From Sphingobium sp. Leaf26 (lineage in GTDB: Bacteria; Pseudomonadota; Alphaproteobacteria; Sphingomonadales; Sphingomonadaceae), in contig NZ_LMKV01000030.1 in NCBI RefSeq assembly GCF_001421665.1, forward strand, positions 1-64,000: a stretch of DNA of 64,000 nucleotides, given 5' to 3'. Below the pieces are notes generated by a model. That model made no database searches. It worked only from the letters and a program-made list of their open reading frames with translations, and was not told the origin of the DNA. Shown here piece by piece: positions 61,483 through 64,000 of this stretch (within the stretch, counting starts at the first letter, position 1; each line of letters opens with the position of its first letter). The translations under genes and the position numbers were made by a program.

Positions 61483-61857
61483 GGCTGCGGGCTTTAGCGG
61501 CTTCCTGGCGAAAGGCAAAGTGGGTGGAAGAGGCGACGCGACAGGCGAAGTTCACACCGTCGTCGGGGTAAAAAGGGGCCGAAGCGCTCGCGAGGCTCTC
61601 GCGAAGCCACTTCGACGCGCCACGGGCGCGCCACTTGTGCGACGCGGACGAGGCGATGGCGCGCCACGGACGCGACTTCTGGTCGACGGGAAGCGACTGA
61701 GGCGCGTCTGTCCTGGCACAGGGATGCGACAAGGAAAGAAGGCGAGGGGTCGGAAGACAGTCCATGGGACAGAATAGGCCAGAATAAATCCTACATTAAA
61801 AGCATGTTGGACGACGACTGGGCGCGGTGATGACGAACGGAAACGGACGCCCGATAT
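61483..61857. other. Palindrome-rich stretch upstream of hisC, no clear gene
   Basis: TCGCGAG-GCT-CTCGCGA (61588-61604) is a perfect 7-bp inverted repeat, and GCGCC-ACG-GGCGC (61617-61629) another. GCGCGCCAC recurs at about 61627 and again near 61660. A minus-strand frame from 61765 encodes KWRARGASKWLRESLASASA but has no ribosome site and runs into hisC. Nothing else was found. It may be a leader or a repeat family. Confidence 0.5.
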
Positions 61858-61951
61858 CCGTTCGGGCTGAGCCTGTCGAAGCTCTGTTCTTTCTTTGCAT
61901 GGTGCATTTTGAAGAAAGGAGGAAGCCCTTCGACAGGCTCAGGGCGAACGG
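61858..61951. repeat. Long inverted repeat of the sphingomonad REP type
   Basis: Arms CCGTTCGGGCTGAGCCTGTC (from 61858) and its near-perfect complement ending at 61951 (from CTTCGACAGGCTCAG onward). The outer 24-base arms differ at two places; an inner TTCTTTC / GAAAGAA stem lies within. This is a well known type of dispersed palindromic repeat. It lies 44 bases past the stop of the next hydroxyacid dehydrogenase gene. Confidence 0.78.
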
Positions 61952-61995
61952 ACGTTGGCAGTTGGCGAGCAATGCCATCCGCAATGCTTGGGCCA

Positions 61996-62955
61996 TCACA
62001 CCACCGGGGTCAGCAGCGGCTCGCCCGCAAACCACGCATCCAGATTGGCGAGGACGAGGTCGGCCATTGCCCGGCGGCTGTGCGTGGTGGCGCTGCCCTG
62101 ATGGGGTTGCAGCACGACCTGGTCCATGGCGATCAGCGCGGGGGGCACATGCGGTTCATGGGCGAAGACGTCCAGCCCGGCGCCGGCGATGCGGCCTTCG
62201 GTCAGGGCGGCGACCAGCGCGTCCTCGTCGATCACGCTGCCCCGGCTGATATTGACGAGCACGCCGTCCGGGCCGAGCGCGTCGAGCATCGCGGCGTCCA
62301 CCAGCTTGACCGTTTCCGGGCCGCCGGCCGTGGCGACGATCAGCACGTCGCTTTGCCGGGCGAAGGCGATCGGGTCGGCGACATAGCGCCAAGGGGCGTC
62401 CGCCGCTTCCCGCCGGTTGTGATAGAGGATTTCACCCGCCACCGGCTCCAGCCGGGTCGCTATGGCGCGGCCGATGCGGCCAAGGCCCAATATGCCGATG
62501 CGCCGGCCCGTCACCCGACCGGACAGAGCCGGCCTGATGCCGCGCGCCCAGTCGCCCGCGCGCAGCATCCGGTCGTTGGCGACCATGTTGCGCACCGTGG
62601 CATAGAGCAGGCCGACGGCCAGGTCCGCGACATCGTCGGTCAGCACGTCGGGCGTGTTGGTCACGCGGATACCCTTGACGCGGGCATGATCGACATCGAC
62701 CTTGTCATAGCCGACCGAGAAGAGGCCGATCATTTCCAGCTTCGGCAGCGCGTCCATGATCGCGGCCGATGCGCCGACCGACCCGAAGCTGACCAGCGCG
62801 CGCGCCGCCCGCACCTGTGGTGGCAGGGCGGCGAGGTCGGCGTCGGCCGCCACGGCATGAACGGTGAAGCGGCGGGCCAGTTCGGCGTCCATATAGGGGT
62901 TCAGCGGGCCATAGGCGACGATCGGGGGGCGTGAGGCATCGGTCATGCCGATCAT
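61996..62955 (-). CDS. D-2-hydroxyacid dehydrogenase (glyoxylate/hydroxypyruvate reductase-like)
   Basis: 319 aa. LFSVGYDKVDVDHARVKGI, NADH loop GILGLGRIGRAIATRL, catalytic arginine in NISRGSVIDE, glutamate in DVFAHEPHVP and histidine in LQPHQGSATT. The pattern fits the GhrB/HPR-like branch. It reduces glyoxylate, hydroxypyruvate or similar. Second ATG at 62946. Divergent from metX with 67 bp between starts. Confidence 0.9.
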   Translation of the reverse strand: MIGMTDASRPPIVAYGPLNPYMDAELARRFTVHAVAADADLAALPPQVRAARALVSFGSVGASAAIMDALPKLEMIGLFSVGYDKVDVDHARVKGIRVTNTPDVLTDDVADLAVGLLYATVRNMVANDRMLRAGDWARGIRPALSGRVTGRRIGILGLGRIGRAIATRLEPVAGEILYHNRREAADAPWRYVADPIAFARQSDVLIVATAGGPETVKLVDAAMLDALGPDGVLVNISRGSVIDEDALVAALTEGRIAGAGLDVFAHEPHVPPALIAMDQVVLQPHQGSATTHSRRAMADLVLANLDAWFAGEPLLTPVV

Positions 62956-62983
62956 CTAGGGACTGTGCCCCGGATGCGCCAGA

Positions 62984-63012
62984 TTGACAGAGTGGAACGG
63001 CGGTCCTAGCCC
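62984..63012 (+). promoter_or_regulatory. Candidate promoter for metX
   Basis: TTGACA (62984-62989), 17 bases, then TAGCCC (63007-63012), with ATG at 63023. The -35 box is exact and the -10 weak. No SAM-riboswitch-like fold was seen in the short leader. Confidence 0.38.
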
Positions 63013-63022
63013 CGCCTGCATC

Positions 63023-64000
63023 ATGGCCAGTGTCCCCATCAGCGAAGATAGTCGTTTCGGCCTGCGTCGGCAGGCCCGCCTGACCGGTCCCCTGCACCTG
63101 TCGAGCGGGGCGCTGCTTGGGCCGGTCGACATCGCCTATGAAACCTACGGCGCGATGAATGCGGACAAATCCAATGTCATCCTGATCTGCCACGCGCTGA
63201 CGGGCGACCAATATGTCGCGTCCGACCATCCCGTCACCGGCAAGCCGGGCTGGTGGTGGCGACTGGTGGGGGAGGGCAAGCCGGTCGATCCGGCGCGCCA
63301 TTTCATCGTCTGTAGCAATGTCATCGGAAGCTGCATGGGATCATCCGGCCCGGCCAGCATCGACCCTGCGACCGGCGATCCGCACGCCATGCGCTTTCCG
63401 GTGCTGACCATCGCCGACATGGTGCGGGCGCAGGCGGCGCTGCTGGACTATCTGGGCGTCGATCGCCTGTCCGCCGTCATCGGCGGGTCGATGGGGGGAA
63501 TGCAGGCGCTGACCTGGCCGACGCTCTTCCCCGATAGGGTCGAAAGCTGCGTCGTCATTGCCTCCACCGCGCGGCACAGCGCGCAGAATATCGCTTTCCA
63601 CGAGGTGGGCAGGCAGGCGATCATGGCCGACCCGCATTGGCGCGGCGGCGATTATTATGCGGACGGACTGGTGCCCAGCGCGGGGCTGGCCGTCGCGCGC
63701 ATGGCCGCGCATATCACCTATCTGTCCGAAGCGGGGCTGACCGAGAAATTCGGGCGGCGCTTGCAAGGGCGTGACGCCAAGACATTCGGCTTCGACGCGG
63801 ATTTTCAGGTGGAAAGCTATTTGCGGCATCAGGGGCTGAGCTTCGTCGAGCGGTTCGACGCGAATTCCTATCTCTACATCACCCGCGCGATGGACTATTA
63901 TGACATTGCCGACGATCATGGCGGGTCGCTGGCCAAGGCGTTCGCGGCGAGCAAGGCGCGCTTCTGCCTCGTCAGCTTCGATACCGACTGGCTCTATCCG
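63023..64000 (+). CDS. metX: Homoserine O-acetyltransferase (incomplete at window end)
   Basis: First 326 residues of an alpha/beta-hydrolase that acetylates homoserine in methionine synthesis. [48 protein letters not shown], and the nucleophile elbow [12 protein letters not shown] are all typical of MetX. The frame is open at base 64000; about 40-50 residues with the catalytic aspartate and histidine remain outside. MetW commonly follows in proteobacteria, but the window ends before it. Confidence 0.95.
   Translation, partial: MASVPISEDSRFGLRRQARLTGPLHLSSGALLGPVDIAYETYGAMNADKSNVILICHALTGDQYVASDHPVTGKPGWWWRLVGEGKPVDPARHFIVCSNVIGSCMGSSGPASIDPATGDPHAMRFPVLTIADMVRAQAALLDYLGVDRLSAVIGGSMGGMQALTWPTLFPDRVESCVVIASTARHSAQNIAFHEVGRQAIMADPHWRGGDYYADGLVPSAGLAVARMAAHITYLSEAGLTEKFGRRLQGRDAKTFGFDADFQVESYLRHQGLSFVERFDANSYLYITRAMDYYDIADDHGGSLAKAFAASKARFCLVSFDTDWLYP

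Noticed and set aside
62956..63022. SAM-type riboswitch before metX
   Set aside because: The leader is only about 67 bases and shows no recognisable SAM-II or SAM/SAH-type core; a plain promoter explains it better.
1..64000. CRISPR arrays, tRNA or rRNA genes
   Set aside because: No regularly spaced direct repeats, and no tRNA cloverleaf or rRNA-like stretches were recognised on reading either strand.

Overview
The window is chromosomal DNA from a GC-rich alphaproteobacterium, most likely a sphingomonad (Sphingobium/Sphingomonas-like). Reasons: a large TonB-dependent receptor with the LPDRNAAEAVQRLPGV plug signature, a DivK/DUF3572 divergent pair, the bolA / J-domain / cobS / cobT neighbourhood, the ftsE-ftsX-DUF218-plsC string and a hisC-tyrC pair like that described in the sphingomonad relative Zymomonas. 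Many genes are coupled by ATGA or GTGA stop/start overlaps. I saw no tRNA, rRNA or CRISPR array.

Positions 1-5.7 kb are accessory DNA. An IS5-type transposase tail abuts a decapitated phytanoyl-CoA dioxygenase remnant. Next comes a minus-strand arsenic operon, arsR-arsC2-arsC1-arsN1-acr3-arsH, in which the LMW-phosphatase-type arsC2 carries a one-base frameshift. A broken alkaline phosphatase follows. Positions 5.7-12.8 kb look like a phosphonate locus: TonB receptor, MFS/DUF5690-like permease, phosphonoacetaldehyde hydrolase (PhnX) and a TIGR03364-type FAD oxidoreductase, with a divergent LysR regulator. No PhnW transaminase is present, so the flavoenzyme probably makes the phosphonoacetaldehyde.

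Positions 12.9-28.3 kb are a patchwork of envelope and exported proteins: CPBP protease-like protein, large mechanosensitive channel, D-2-hydroxyacid dehydrogenase, cardiolipin synthase, Tat-exported beta-carbonic anhydrase, L,D-transpeptidase and a decayed paralogue, two lysozyme-inhibitor-like proteins, a TraB-like membrane protein, a hemerythrin and an HTH protein. It also holds an IS630-like remnant and a possible 44-aa gene.

From 28.3 kb on the content is core-like. It includes a DUF4129-DUF4350-MoxR-DUF58-SpoIIM-RDD operon with a divergent membrane protein, pgeF, an APC permease and a Bcr/CflA-type MFS pump sharing a bidirectional terminator, a GDPD/RidA/HAD/DUF3572 operon divergent from divK, and phoX with a candidate Pho box. 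Then come rpmG, a GDT1-family transporter, dps and a GreA/B factor. The cobS-osmC-phosphatase-cobT operon follows an Hsp70 and a J-domain protein, then bolA-pirin. Last are ftsEX-ydcF-plsC, hisC-tyrC, a second hydroxyacid dehydrogenase and metX, which runs off the end. Three convergent gene pairs have stop codons that touch with no intergenic base.
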